Of a stretch of DNA of 64,000 nucleotides, positions 17,289-26,691 are shown piece after piece. The notes beneath the pieces were generated by a model. The model ran no database searches, was not told the DNA's origin, and was given only the letters and a program-made list of their open reading frames with translations. Source of the DNA: Mucilaginibacter sp. (lineage in GTDB: Bacteria > Bacteroidota > Bacteroidia > Sphingobacteriales > Sphingobacteriaceae); contig JAQBOA010000064.1 in the NCBI GenBank assembly GCA_028288305.1, positions 1 through 64,000 of the forward strand, written 5' to 3'. Position numbers and translations under genes: made by a program. Every line of letters begins with the position of its first letter. Position 1 is the stretch's first letter.

Positions 17289-19973
17289 ATGAATATTTCT
17301 AAAACATATCAGCCAAAAGAAGCCGAAGAAAAGTGGTACGGCTACTGGTTACAGCATAAATTTTTTAAGTCTGTACCCGATGAGCGTGAGCCATATACTA
17401 TAGTAATACCACCTCCAAATGTAACCGGGGTGTTGCATATGGGGCATATGCTTAATAATACCATACAGGATGTGTTGATACGCCGTGCCCGTATGAAAGG
17501 TAAAAATGCCTGCTGGGTACCCGGAACAGACCACGCAAGTATTGCTACCGAAGCAAAGGTGGTAGCTATGCTTAAAGAACGAGGTATTACCAAAAAAGAT
17601 TTAACACGCTCAGAGTTCATGACCTATGCCTGGGAGTGGAAAGAAAAATATGGAGGTATTATCCTTGAACAGCTTAAAAAATTGGGTGCATCCTGCGACT
17701 GGGACCGTACCCGTTTTACCATGGAGGATGACTTGACTGAGGCCGTGATCGACACCTTTATACACCTATATAAAAAAGGATTGATATACCGTGGTATCCG
17801 GATGGTAAACTGGGACCCTATAGGAAAAACCGGGGTATCTGATGAAGAAGTTATCCGTAAAGAAGTTAATCAGAAGCTTTATTATATCAGGTACAAAGTA
17901 TCAAGTATCAAGTATCAAGTATCAAGTAAAGATTTGACTTCGGACTCCGGGCTTCGGACTTCGGACTTCCTAACAGTAGCTACTACAAGGCCTGAAACTA
18001 TCATGGCTGACGCGGCTATCTGTATTAACCCCAATGACGAGAGATATTTTCACCTGCATGGTAAAAAGGTTTTGATACCGCTTATAAATAGGGAAATTCC
18101 GGTTATCCTGGATGAATATGTTTCTATGGATTTTGGTACAGGTTGTTTGAAGGTCACTCCTGCGCACGACCTGAACGATTATGAACTTGGCCAGAAGCAT
18201 AACTTGCCTGTTATTGATATTTTGAACGATGATGGAACACTCAATGAAAATGCTAAAATTTTAGTTGGAGAAGACCGTTTTGCAGCCCGTAAAAAGATTG
18301 CCGTTCTGCTGGAAACTGCCGGGGCACTTGAAAAAGTAGAAGATTACAAATCACAAATTGGCTTTTCAGAGCGTACCGATGCGGTAATTGAGCCCAAACT
18401 CTCTATGCAATGGTTTTGCAAAATGGATGAAATGGCAAAACCAGCTTTGGATTATGTTTTGGAGGGTGAGATAAAACTGATCCCCGAAAAGTTCATCAAT
18501 ACTTACCGCCATTGGATGGAGAATATAAAAGACTGGTGCGTAAGCCGGCAGCTTTGGTGGGGGCAACAGATACCGGCATGGTATTTACCAGACGGGCAGT
18601 ACGTAGTTGCTAAAACCCGTGAAGAAGCATTTGAACAAGCAAAGCTGCTTACAACTCACAACTCACAACTTACAACTGAAGATTTAGTGCAGGAAGAAGA
18701 CGTGCTCGATACCTGGTTTTCTTCGTGGCTATGGCCGATATCGGTATTTGATGGTTTTAAAGATCCTAATAATGCAGATATAAATTATTATTATCCAACA
18801 AATGACCTGGTAACCGCCCCTGAAATTTTGTTTTTATGGGTGGCAAGGATGATCATGGCCGGACATGAATTCAGAGGGGAAATTCCGTTTAAGAATGTTT
18901 ACCTAACCGGTATTGTTCGTGATAAACTTGGCCGAAAAATGTCAAAATCACTTGGCAATTCACCAGATCCGTTGGATTTGATTGAAAAATACGGAGCTGA
19001 TGGTGTAAGAGTAGGAATGCTGCGCAGCTCTCCCGCAGGCAACGATTTGATGTTTGATGAAAGTCATTGCGAATGGGGACGTAACTTTTTTAATAAAGTT
19101 TGGAATGCCTCCAGGCTGATTAAGGGTTGGACGGTTGATGACACGCTTAAAAACAATAACCAGGTTGTTATTGAATGGTTCGAAAGCAGGTTTAATGAGG
19201 CATTGGTAGAAATTGAGGGGAACTTTGCTCAATACCGGATTTCGGAGGCGTTGATGTCCACTTATAAGCTGGTTTGGGACAACTTTTGCTCAGAATATCT
19301 GGAAATGATAAAACCAGGTTATCAGCAGCCCATTGACAGTGAAACCTATAATTGTACGATCATTTTTTTTGAAAACATTTTAAAAATACTGCATCCCTTT
19401 ATGCCTTTTATCTCGGAAGAGCTGTGGCATGATGATTTGTTTGGACAACGTGCGGAATATGACTGTTGCATTGTTGCCCAATTACCAAATTATGGGCAAA
19501 TAAATGCACAGCTATTAAATGAGATGGAGACTGTAAAACAGGTTATTACGCAAATACGAAATATTCGTAACAGTAAGCAAATTTCCCAAAAAGAAATTTT
19601 GGAACTTTCTGTAAAAGCAAACTCGACAGTTCCATATAAAAATTATGAATTGATTATAAAAAAATTAGGGAATATCAGTGCACTACACATGGTTTCTGAT
19701 AAAATAAGCGGTGCTGCAAGCTTTATGGTATGGAGTGATGAGTTCTATTTACCTTTAAATGAAAGCCTGGATCCATATTCTGAAAGCATCCGGCTGCAAA
19801 AAGAGATTGAATATTTAACTGGCTTTTTAAACTCTGTTAACTCTAAGTTAGGTAATGAACGCTTTATGAACAATGCAAAACCTACTATAATTGAGGTTGA
19901 GTTAAAGAAAAAAGCCGATGCAGAGGCTAAAATAAAAATATTGGAAGAGAACCTGTCAGCTTTGGCTAATTAA
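17289..19973 (+). CDS. valS: valyl-tRNA synthetase with low-complexity insertions
   Basis: Class I synthetase that charges tRNA-Val and edits threonine errors. The HIGH motif is HMGH at 50-53, KMSKS is at 550-554, and a C-terminal coiled coil (about 830-890) closes the 894-residue protein. The editing domain begins at TVATTRPET. Just before it, residues about 202-227 (KVSSIKYQVSS, then KDLTSDSGLRTSDF) are encoded by tandem agtatca and cttcggact words that elsewhere are intergenic repeats. Residues 455-463 (TTHNSQLTT) come from an acaactcac word. Both are in frame, so the enzyme is probably functional. I prefer the ATG at 17289 over a TTG nine bases earlier. A TATTTTTG sequence (17275-17282) is very close to the start codon. 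Confidence 0.95.
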   Translation: MNISKTYQPKEAEEKWYGYWLQHKFFKSVPDEREPYTIVIPPPNVTGVLHMGHMLNNTIQDVLIRRARMKGKNACWVPGTDHASIATEAKVVAMLKERGITKKDLTRSEFMTYAWEWKEKYGGIILEQLKKLGASCDWDRTRFTMEDDLTEAVIDTFIHLYKKGLIYRGIRMVNWDPIGKTGVSDEEVIRKEVNQKLYYIRYKVSSIKYQVSSKDLTSDSGLRTSDFLTVATTRPETIMADAAICINPNDERYFHLHGKKVLIPLINREIPVILDEYVSMDFGTGCLKVTPAHDLNDYELGQKHNLPVIDILNDDGTLNENAKILVGEDRFAARKKIAVLLETAGALEKVEDYKSQIGFSERTDAVIEPKLSMQWFCKMDEMAKPALDYVLEGEIKLIPEKFINTYRHWMENIKDWCVSRQLWWGQQIPAWYLPDGQYVVAKTREEAFEQAKLLTTHNSQLTTEDLVQEEDVLDTWFSSWLWPISVFDGFKDPNNADINYYYPTNDLVTAPEILFLWVARMIMAGHEFRGEIPFKNVYLTGIVRDKLGRKMSKSLGNSPDPLDLIEKYGADGVRVGMLRSSPAGNDLMFDESHCEWGRNFFNKVWNASRLIKGWTVDDTLKNNNQVVIEWFESRFNEALVEIEGNFAQYRISEALMSTYKLVWDNFCSEYLEMIKPGYQQPIDSETYNCTIIFFENILKILHPFMPFISEELWHDDLFGQRAEYDCCIVAQLPNYGQINAQLLNEMETVKQVITQIRNIRNSKQISQKEILELSVKANSTVPYKNYELIIKKLGNISALHMVSDKISGAASFMVWSDEFYLPLNESLDPYSESIRLQKEIEYLTGFLNSVNSKLGNERFMNNAKPTIIEVELKKKADAEAKIKILEENLSALAN
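17894..17970 (+). repeat. in-frame word-repeat insertion inside valS
   Basis: Four to five copies of a 7-base unit (agtatca) at 17894-17927 are followed by three to four copies of cttcggact/ctccgggct (17938-17970). The first word equals that of the metH spacer at 8328-8450. The second equals that of 7122-7204 and 36733-36780. It adds about 25 residues between the connective polypeptide and the editing domain, without a frameshift. Confidence 0.8.
18650..18679 (+). repeat. second word repeat inside valS (acaactcac)
   Basis: Tandem copies of tacaactcacaactcacaac encode TTHNSQLTT in a surface stretch before the conserved EDVLDTWFSSWLWP. It looks like replacement or small expansion of a naturally variable linker rather than a large insertion. 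Confidence 0.55.
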
Positions 19974-20086
19974 TTGCATATAGATTTCCTGTAAATTATT
20001 GAATTCAATTCAGGGTCGCGGAAATTTTGCTTTCCTTGTTATTGTTTTTTATTGTTCAAAATTAACAGGATTGACAATTGGAATTA

Positions 20087-21880
20087 ATGAGTAAAGAAAC
20101 TGGGTTTTTCAACTTTTCGCTTAACAAAATACTTTCACCTGATCAATCCATATTTGAACAGGCACGGATACGCTTATTATACTACGGCTTTGGGATAGTA
20201 TTTGTAGCTGTAGCAGGATTATTAACCAGCGTTTATTTCCAACACAAAGTTATCCTTACTATTACTGCTGCAATAGTATTAGTTTGTGCCGTCTCTTTAT
20301 TTAAGTATTTGACTTACAAGCCACAATGGCGTCAAATATCGCATTCGCTGCTTATCATGGCAACGTTAGTTAACTTAAATAACGTTTTTATCACCATGCA
20401 AAATGTTGATATAGTTACCATACAAGTTATACTTTTAACAATTCTTTTTAGCTACTACATGCTGGGCCAAAAGTGGGGATTATTTTATTCACTGGTAAAC
20501 CTTATACCTGTATTGGTATTTTTATCACTGCAGTACTTTGATAATTACTTTATCATGCTCCGGCCGGAAAAGGTTGATCAGACGACAATTATTATTAGCG
20601 TATTTGCCAACTTTATTATTATTATTTATATCCACAGCTATTTTTACAGCGCATTTTTAAATAATATAAAAGAACTTAAAGAAACCAGCGATGAGCAGCT
20701 TGAACTTAATAACAAACTGGAAACTGCCATTGAAAAGGCCGAAAAATCATCACAGGTAAAATCCGAATTCCTGTCTATCATGTCCCACGAAATACGGACT
20801 CCGTTAAATGCGGTTATAGGTATGTGTAACCTGATGATTATGGCTAACCCACGACCAGATCAAAAGGAAAACCTGAACGTATTAAAATTCTCGGCAAATA
20901 ACCTTCTTGCTATTGTAAATGATGTACTTGATTTTAATAAAATTGAGGCCGGGAAAGTGGTGTTCGAGAAAAACAAGTTAAACCTGGTTGAATTAATGCA
21001 AAATATTTGCGGTGCACAAATGCTAAAAGCAGAAGAAAAAGGTTTGTCCTTTCACCTGGAAATTGACCCTTTGTTAAATAATAAAGTGCTGTTTGGCGAT
21101 CCCACCAGAATTACTCAAATTCTTTTTAACCTGGTAAATAATGCCATAAAATTCACAAAAGAGGGCAGCATTTGGGTAAGCGCTACTTGTTTCGAAAATC
21201 GCCACAATACTATTACTGTAAATTTTACTGTTAAGGACACTGGTATTGGCATTGAAAAAAGTAACCTGGAGAGTATTTTTGAACCATTTACCCAGGAATC
21301 TGTTACTTCCACCAGGCAATATGGAGGTACTGGTTTAGGTTTAGCTATTGTTAAGCGTTTATTGGAACTGCAGGGATTACAGATGCAAGTATCAAGTAAA
21401 ATTGGTGAGGGATCGCAGTTTTCGTTTAATATGGAATTCGCTGTAGCTACTGAAACTGTTGAAGAAGTTGCCCCCTTCCTGCTTCAACAAAATGAAGGTA
21501 TGAGTAATTTACGTATGCTGATTGCCGAAGATAATCCGGTTAATGTATTACTAATGAAAAAGCTGCTTTTAAAATGGAATATCATCCCAACCATAGCTGA
21601 AAACGGTGAACGGGCATTAGAAATATTGCAGTATGGTAATTTTGACATCATTTTAATGGACCTGCAAATGCCTGTATTAAATGGCTTTGATGCTGCAATG
21701 GAGATTAGGAAGCTACCTGATCCTAAAAAATCCGGTATTCCTATTATAGCCTTAACAGCGGCAGCTTTGCATGATATAAAGGAACAGATATTTAATGCCG
21801 GGATAAACGATTACGTATCAAAACCATTTAAACCTGAATATTTAATGGAAAAAATACAGCATCTAGTTGTTATTCATTGA
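20087..21880 (+). CDS. membrane hybrid histidine kinase with C-terminal receiver
   Basis: A 597-residue sensor kinase. Residues ~30-190 form about six hydrophobic membrane segments without a large external sensor domain. A coiled linker (~195-225) leads to the dimerisation domain with phospho-acceptor His234 in SIMSHEIRTPLN. The ATPase domain follows with NLVNNAIKFT (N box), DTGIGI (G1) and GGTGLGLAIV (G2). The C-terminal receiver has EDN and the phospho-acceptor Asp525 in LMDLQMP. No output domain or response regulator is adjacent, so the phosphate probably goes on to a separate HPt protein. The stimulus is unknown. I take ATG 20087 rather than the TTG upstream. Confidence 0.93.
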   Translation: MSKETGFFNFSLNKILSPDQSIFEQARIRLLYYGFGIVFVAVAGLLTSVYFQHKVILTITAAIVLVCAVSLFKYLTYKPQWRQISHSLLIMATLVNLNNVFITMQNVDIVTIQVILLTILFSYYMLGQKWGLFYSLVNLIPVLVFLSLQYFDNYFIMLRPEKVDQTTIIISVFANFIIIIYIHSYFYSAFLNNIKELKETSDEQLELNNKLETAIEKAEKSSQVKSEFLSIMSHEIRTPLNAVIGMCNLMIMANPRPDQKENLNVLKFSANNLLAIVNDVLDFNKIEAGKVVFEKNKLNLVELMQNICGAQMLKAEEKGLSFHLEIDPLLNNKVLFGDPTRITQILFNLVNNAIKFTKEGSIWVSATCFENRHNTITVNFTVKDTGIGIEKSNLESIFEPFTQESVTSTRQYGGTGLGLAIVKRLLELQGLQMQVSSKIGEGSQFSFNMEFAVATETVEEVAPFLLQQNEGMSNLRMLIAEDNPVNVLLMKKLLLKWNIIPTIAENGERALEILQYGNFDIILMDLQMPVLNGFDAAMEIRKLPDPKKSGIPIIALTAAALHDIKEQIFNAGINDYVSKPFKPEYLMEKIQHLVVIH

Positions 21881-21882
21881 TC

Positions 21883-22045
21883 ACAAGGTTCAAGAGTCAA
21901 GATGTTAGAGCCAGGAATCAAGATAAAAAGGTAGAAGCTTGTTAATTTACAATGCTCGCCGATTTAACCTGTTTAACTTTGTTCATTTTAATGGGTTCGC
22001 TGCCATTTTCTTGGTTCTTGACTCTCGGTTCTTGATTCTTAATTC
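21883..22045. repeat. word-type inverted repeat (caagaatcaag)
   Basis: Left part 21883-21922 contains aaggttcaagagtcaagatg and ccaggaatcaagat. Right part 22010-22045 contains ttcttggttcttgactctcg and gttcttgattctt, the inverted word. It lies between convergent genes. The word is shared with 8093-8150. Confidence 0.7.
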
Positions 22046-22052
22046 GCATTAA

Positions 22053-22511
22053 TCATATATCTCTATAATCGGGTAATTCTTCAATAAACTGGTATCCCTG
22101 GTTTTCAAAATCAATACGGCAATAGTAGTGGTCCAGGCCATTGCTAACTGCCATTAAATTTACTTTGTGTACCATGTTATAGCGCGCCACCTGGTCAAAA
22201 GTCTTTTGATCTATAGGTACTGACGGTGCTTTACATTCAACAAGTAAAACTTTTTCCCCTGCTGAATTATAGACCACTATATCCGACCGCTTAGCCATTC
22301 CATTCAGTTTATGTCCGCCTTCCAGCCTGATGAGTGTTTTCGGATAATGTTTTTGATTGATAAGATATTGCACAAAATGCTGGCGCACCCACTCTTCGGG
22401 AGTGATCACAATGTTTTTTTTTCTGATCATATCAAATAAAATCAATTGTCCGTTTTGATCGGTGATCTTAAAAGGATATGGAGGAAGCTGTAATGGCAAC
22501 AAAATATCCAT
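22053..22511 (-). CDS. HsdR N-terminal-like (PD-(D/E)xK) protein
   Basis: A 152-residue protein that looks like the stand-alone nuclease-fold domain related to the N-terminus of type I restriction subunit HsdR. The core shows Glu64, Asp77 (RSDIVVY), Glu92 and Lys94 in VECKAP, then Gln107 before VARYN, the classic PD-(D/E)xK arrangement with the QxxRY helix. No methylase, specificity subunit or helicase is present, so it is not a restriction system. Such solitary proteins are common in Bacteroidota and their role is unknown. It may be a single gene. Confidence 0.8.
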   Translation of the reverse strand: MDILLPLQLPPYPFKITDQNGQLILFDMIRKKNIVITPEEWVRQHFVQYLINQKHYPKTLIRLEGGHKLNGMAKRSDIVVYNSAGEKVLLVECKAPSVPIDQKTFDQVARYNMVHKVNLMAVSNGLDHYYCRIDFENQGYQFIEELPDYRDI

Positions 22512-22588
22512 AATGCGAAAATCATTATTTTATGGATAGTAACCTAAATAATTTAGGTAGTGCCTCAGTTTGAATTTATTTTTATTTT

Positions 22589-22972
22589 TTAATTAACTAT
22601 TTCACTAGCACTTGTACATTTATTAAAATCCTTATCTATACCGCATACATAAATATGCCTGCCAACTACTCCCACGTTGTTTTTTCCTTCATAAGTGACA
22701 TACATAACCCACGACTTTATTTTAGGTTTGAAGGTTCTTTTAATACTGTCTACTTTTTTTAAGTTATTTTTGTTTTTATTATAATCAAGCTCCTCGTCAT
22801 AAGAACTAAATACCGTATCTAATTGTGCAAAAGATATAATATTATAACTTTTGTTATTATTCACTTGGTCTAAATAAATCGTTACCAAACGCTCTGCACG
22901 TTGTTGTTTTGAATCAGGTCTAACACACGATATAGTGCACAAAACAAACAAAATAAATATTAATTTTTTCAT
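22589..22972 (-). CDS. small putative lipoprotein, unknown function
   Basis: 127 residues starting with a lipoprotein signal peptide (MKKLIFILFVLCTISC; lipobox Cys16). The rest is a short lysine-rich domain with a strand SWVMYVTYEGKNNVG and a conserved-looking HIYVCGIDKDF. I recognise no family. It is separated from the upstream oxidoreductase gene by a terminator, so it is transcribed independently. Confidence that it is a gene rests on the signal peptide and clean reading frame. Confidence 0.7.
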   Translation of the reverse strand: MKKLIFILFVLCTISCVRPDSKQQRAERLVTIYLDQVNNNKSYNIISFAQLDTVFSSYDEELDYNKNKNNLKKVDSIKRTFKPKIKSWVMYVTYEGKNNVGVVGRHIYVCGIDKDFNKCTSASEIVN

Positions 22973-22985
22973 TGCGAAGTTCGGT

Positions 22986-23016
22986 TAAATAAAAAAGCCA
23001 CTTGTTAGGTGGCTTA
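22986..23016 (-). terminator. intrinsic terminator after the DUF1080/oxidoreductase unit
   Basis: On the minus strand AAGCCAC pairs with GTGGCTT (22995-23001 with 23009-23015) and is followed by a T run, about 90 bases past the oxidoreductase stop codon. Confidence 0.75.
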
Positions 23017-23104
23017 AATGTATGAATAAGTATTTTGTAATTCAATCCGTTAATCTTATAATATCTTCAATAGTCATAACATCGTTAGTCAATTAGCTAC
23101 CGAG

Positions 23105-24628
23105 TTAAAGCTTAAGTTCTCCCCAGCCTTCCCTATAGGTTCTCTTAATAAATTGATTGGCAGGTTCAAAGTTGGTCACCCTCATGTTTTTGCCATCCCA
23201 TTTCAAGCTTATATATCTGCCGCTAAATTTATATCCTTCCATATTACCATAAACAGGATCATTACGGCGTATTTTTTCACGTATATTAAAACTGCGCAAC
23301 AACAGGTTACCAAGCAATACCGTTTCTGTAAGCGGACCGGCGTAGCCAACAAATGGAGAATCCACTTCGGCATTTCCATATCCGGCAATCGAAGCGTCGA
23401 CCCATTGCCACCAGTGGCCATCCATTCCGCCTGTTATACGCGGGTATTTTTGAGGAATATTGACATCTTTATTCAAAGAAAGCGGTAACAACCTAGGATG
23501 ACTTCCGCCCCACCCACATGAAACTTTTCCTTTAGTCCCAATGAAAAGTGTGCACCCCTCAAAATCATTTTCTCCCGGCCAATCGCCAAGTGCTTCATTC
23601 ATATTCACATCTGGGTCAAGCTCTGAAATACGTTCGGGCGTAATACCGCCATCCATCCAGTAAAGGTCAAGGCCTTTTCCATTTTTTTGCTTAAATTTAA
23701 ATTTGATAGAACTTGATACAGGTCCGCTCTCCGGATAAACGCCTTCTTTAAAAATACCATTATAAACAGTGCTCGCACTGCCCGATATTTCTTCGGGATA
23801 ACCAAGCTCAAGCAGTTTAAAAGGCGGCCCCATAATATGGCAGCCCATATCACCCAGTGCTCCTGTTCCAAATTGCCACCAGCCACGCCAGTTAAAAGGA
23901 ACCAGGTTGTCGATATAGTCTGTTTTTTGAGCAGTACCCAACCATAAATCCCACTTTAGTTCTTTTGGTACGGAAGGCTTTGCATCCGGCCATGATATTC
24001 CCTGTGGCCAAACAGGGCGGTCAGTCCAGCAATATACTTTTTCGATGTCGCCAATGAGCCCTGCTTCAAACCATTCGCGCATGGTACGCATACCATCACA
24101 TGATGCGCCCTGGTCTCCCATCTGGGTAACTACTTTGTATTTTTTTGCAGCTTCGGTAAGTACCCGGGCCTCATAAATATCGTGTGTTAAAGGTTTTTGC
24201 AAGTATAAATGCTTTTTCAACTGCATAGCACTTAAACCAACCAGCGCATGGTTATGATCGGGAATAGCAACTGTTACCGCATCAAAGTGCTTGCTCTCTT
24301 TGTCAAACATTTCACGCCAATCGTGATAGAACGGGGCATTTGGGAATTCTTTGCGGCGTGGTGCGGCTTGCCTTTCATCAACATCACATAAAAAAGCAAC
24401 TACAGCATTTTTTTTAGGAGCTGATGCATAATGATGAATATCATTTTCCGCTTCTCCACCGCAGCCAACAGCGGCTATATATAGTTTATCGCTTGGGGCG
24501 GTGTATCCTTTCCCACCCAATACAAAGCGCGGCACAATGTAAAATCCCGCGGTGGCTATGGCCGTTTTCTTTATAAAATCACCCCGGCTTATTATCTTTT
24601 TATCTGTAATATCTTTATTTGTTTCCAT
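23105..24628 (-). CDS. Gfo/Idh/MocA family oxidoreductase, exported type
   Basis: NAD(P)-dependent sugar oxidoreductase of 507 residues. The N-terminus (SRGDFIKKTAIATAGFYIV, about 14-32) resembles a twin-arginine signal with Arg-Gly in place of Arg-Arg. The Rossmann fold begins with YIAAVGCGGEA. The QKPLTHD motif (about 148-154) is the family's EKP catalytic Lys segment. The C-terminal half has the long beta-sheet and WGGSHPR/DGHWWQW segments of the large Bacteroidota subfamily. It lies 12 bases downstream of a DUF1080 gene, a pairing seen in 3-keto-glycoside metabolism, where the oxidoreductase makes or reduces the keto sugar. The exact sugar is unknown. Confidence 0.9.
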   Translation of the reverse strand: METNKDITDKKIISRGDFIKKTAIATAGFYIVPRFVLGGKGYTAPSDKLYIAAVGCGGEAENDIHHYASAPKKNAVVAFLCDVDERQAAPRRKEFPNAPFYHDWREMFDKESKHFDAVTVAIPDHNHALVGLSAMQLKKHLYLQKPLTHDIYEARVLTEAAKKYKVVTQMGDQGASCDGMRTMREWFEAGLIGDIEKVYCWTDRPVWPQGISWPDAKPSVPKELKWDLWLGTAQKTDYIDNLVPFNWRGWWQFGTGALGDMGCHIMGPPFKLLELGYPEEISGSASTVYNGIFKEGVYPESGPVSSSIKFKFKQKNGKGLDLYWMDGGITPERISELDPDVNMNEALGDWPGENDFEGCTLFIGTKGKVSCGWGGSHPRLLPLSLNKDVNIPQKYPRITGGMDGHWWQWVDASIAGYGNAEVDSPFVGYAGPLTETVLLGNLLLRSFNIREKIRRNDPVYGNMEGYKFSGRYISLKWDGKNMRVTNFEPANQFIKRTYREGWGELKL

Positions 24629-24640
24629 CTGTTGTTTCTA

Positions 24641-25375
24641 CTATTTTTTATTAAGCGGTTTAACAGCTACTTCCTTAAAAAAAACAATGTCATTATCCCC
24701 ATGATTTTGCAAACCTATATAACCCAAGTTTGGGCGAAGACCGCGATAGGGTTCAAAATCAAATTTACGTGCCGGAGTTGGGTCACCTTCTGTATAATCT
24801 GTTACTTTTTTTCCGTTCACATAAACTATAGTACGCGGGCCATCAAGTGTAATTTCCATCGTGTTCCATTCCGGGCCGGGTTTGCCTGGCTTGGCCAAAG
24901 GCTTGGTTAATGAATATAAGGTTCCGGTTACATGGTACTCATCTTCTTTTGAAGTTTCGGGATGGTTGTCAATCTGCACTTCATAACCATAAAATACCGG
25001 CATCCATGGTTCACGCGGCTCAATAGGTATACGGATGAACACACCCGAGTTGCTGTTGAACTTCTGCATTTTGTAGACAATCCGGATAATACAATTACTG
25101 AATTTTTCTTTTGTATAATATAACAGGCCCATTCCGCCGTGGCTGCCAGTTAATCCATTTTCAACATACCTGCTGCCCGGGCCAACTTGTTTCCAGCCAG
25201 TAAGGTCTTTACCGTTAAAAAGCTGCCTCCAGCCTGTATCGGCAAGGTTGGTTTTGGCAGAAATTAAAGATTTGCCGGGATGTGAATAAGCTGCAGCTGG
25301 TGAACCGGTAAACGCAATTAGAATTAGTAAAACAACGCTTAAAAATAAACTTTGCAAAGTCACTTTTTTAATCAT
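24641..25375 (-). CDS. DUF1080 (3-keto-disaccharide hydrolase) family protein, exported
   Basis: A concanavalin-like beta-sandwich protein with the family opening FNGKDLTGWKQVG and an N-terminal signal peptide (MIKKVTLQSLFLSVVLLILI, then GSPAAA). Members characterised in gut Bacteroides hydrolyse 3-keto-glycosides. I set the start at 25375; an upstream in-frame start at 25423 would add 16 residues of doubtful sequence. The gene is the first of a two-gene unit with the Gfo/Idh/MocA oxidoreductase, which fits oxidation at C3 followed by cleavage. Substrate unknown. Confidence 0.85.
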   Translation of the reverse strand: MIKKVTLQSLFLSVVLLILIAFTGSPAAAYSHPGKSLISAKTNLADTGWRQLFNGKDLTGWKQVGPGSRYVENGLTGSHGGMGLLYYTKEKFSNCIIRIVYKMQKFNSNSGVFIRIPIEPREPWMPVFYGYEVQIDNHPETSKEDEYHVTGTLYSLTKPLAKPGKPGPEWNTMEITLDGPRTIVYVNGKKVTDYTEGDPTPARKFDFEPYRGLRPNLGYIGLQNHGDNDIVFFKEVAVKPLNKK

Positions 25376-25572
25376 AATCATAAATTTTTTAAATATTGGT
25401 ATAAGTATTACCATGGGCAGCAATTTGAAATTTAATGCCGCGAATGGTTTATATTGGTTAGCTAAAACTATTAATATTTATTAAACTTCACAACAATATC
25501 CAAAATTTAACAATGAATTATTTTTTTATTAATCTATTGCTATAGCCGCTAAATAGTAATTTTACAAATCAT

Positions 25573-26595
25573 ATGACTGCCCCAGAAATAATAAAAGATC
25601 TTAAAAACAGAAAGTATAAACCTATATACCTGCTTCACGGGGAAGAGACTTATAATATAGACCTTGTGAGCAATTTCATTGAAAATAAGCTTTTATCCGA
25701 TGCTGAAAAAGGCTTTAACCAAACAGTACTTTATGGTAAAGATACCGATATAATGACTGTGCTTAACGCATCCAAGCGTTACCCTATGATGGCCGATTAC
25801 CAGGTAGTTTTAGTAAAGGAAGCCCAGGATATGAAATGGGGCAATGACGATAATGATAAAAAAGGCATTAATCCCTTATTGAGCTATCTCGAAAACCCAT
25901 TAACGAGCACTATTCTTGTTTTTTGCTATAAATACGGAAAGTTTGATAAACGTAAGAAAACATATAAGGCTATCGAAAAAAACGGGCTTATTTTTGAATC
26001 TGCTCCAATATATGACAGTAAAGTGCCTGCATGGATCGAAAGTTTTATAAGCGAAAAAGGATACAAGATAAATCAGCAGGCATCATTGATGTTAGCCGAA
26101 TACCTTGGAAATGATCTTTCAAAAATAGCCAATGAACTGGAGAAATTGATGCTTAACGTTACTGCTGGGCAGGAAATTACTCTTAAGCATATTCATGATA
26201 ATATCGGCATCAGCAAGGAATACAATGTTTTTGAACTGCAAACAGCGCTGAGCAAAAAGGATGCTTTAAAAGCCAACCAGATTATAAATTATTTTGAAGC
26301 CAACCCAAAATCTAATCCCATGGTACTGGTATTGGGTAATTTAAATAATTTTTTCAGCAAAGTGCTCATTTATCATTATGTAAAAGATAAAACGCCACAA
26401 AATCTTGCCCGTGAGTTGGGTGTGAGCCCCTATTTTATAAAAGATTATGAACAGGCTGCAAGGAGCTATAATTATGGTAAAACTATGCAAATCATCAGCT
26501 ACCTGCGCGAGTACGACCTGAAAAGCAAAGGTGTAGAATCAAATGCCGACAACGGAGGATTAATGAAGGAATTAGTATTTAAGATATTGCATTGA
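25573..26595 (+). CDS. holA: DNA polymerase III subunit delta
   Basis: HolA is the clamp-loader subunit that opens the beta sliding clamp. The 340-residue protein starts with KPIYLLHGEETYNID, the typical degenerate P-loop-like start of delta, and has the conserved PMMADYQVVLVKEAQDM and NDLSKIANELEKLML segments, then the helical C-terminal collar domain with NPMVLVLGNLNNFF. Length is normal. It is divergent from the DUF1080 gene and 96 bases before a small conserved gene. Confidence 0.92.
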   Translation: MTAPEIIKDLKNRKYKPIYLLHGEETYNIDLVSNFIENKLLSDAEKGFNQTVLYGKDTDIMTVLNASKRYPMMADYQVVLVKEAQDMKWGNDDNDKKGINPLLSYLENPLTSTILVFCYKYGKFDKRKKTYKAIEKNGLIFESAPIYDSKVPAWIESFISEKGYKINQQASLMLAEYLGNDLSKIANELEKLMLNVTAGQEITLKHIHDNIGISKEYNVFELQTALSKKDALKANQIINYFEANPKSNPMVLVLGNLNNFFSKVLIYHYVKDKTPQNLARELGVSPYFIKDYEQAARSYNYGKTMQIISYLREYDLKSKGVESNADNGGLMKELVFKILH

Positions 26596-26639
26596 AGGAT
26601 TGATGTGATAATATTACATCTTATTTAAAACAACTTTTG

Positions 26640-26647
26640 TAATTTTG
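26640..26647 (+). promoter_or_regulatory. possible -7 element for the 26692 gene
   Basis: TAATTTTG fits TAnnTTTG and lies 44 bases before the start codon. No clear -33 box was found. Confidence 0.4.
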
Positions 26648-26691
26648 AGGTCTTTTATAAACTAAATTCTAACTTTTAAATTAGTACACCC

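Noticed and set aside
17894..17970. CRISPR array or microsatellite in valS
   Set aside because: No spacers of regular length; the units are degenerate 7-9 base words inside an essential reading frame.
21384..21402. Sequence caagtatcaagt inside the histidine kinase gene that resembles the metH/valS word
   Set aside because: It encodes the normal VSS stretch after the G2 box of the ATPase domain, is present only once, and needs no repeat insertion to explain.
22053..22511. Type I restriction-modification system
   Set aside because: Only an HsdR_N-like nuclease-fold domain is present, with no helicase, methylase or specificity subunit.
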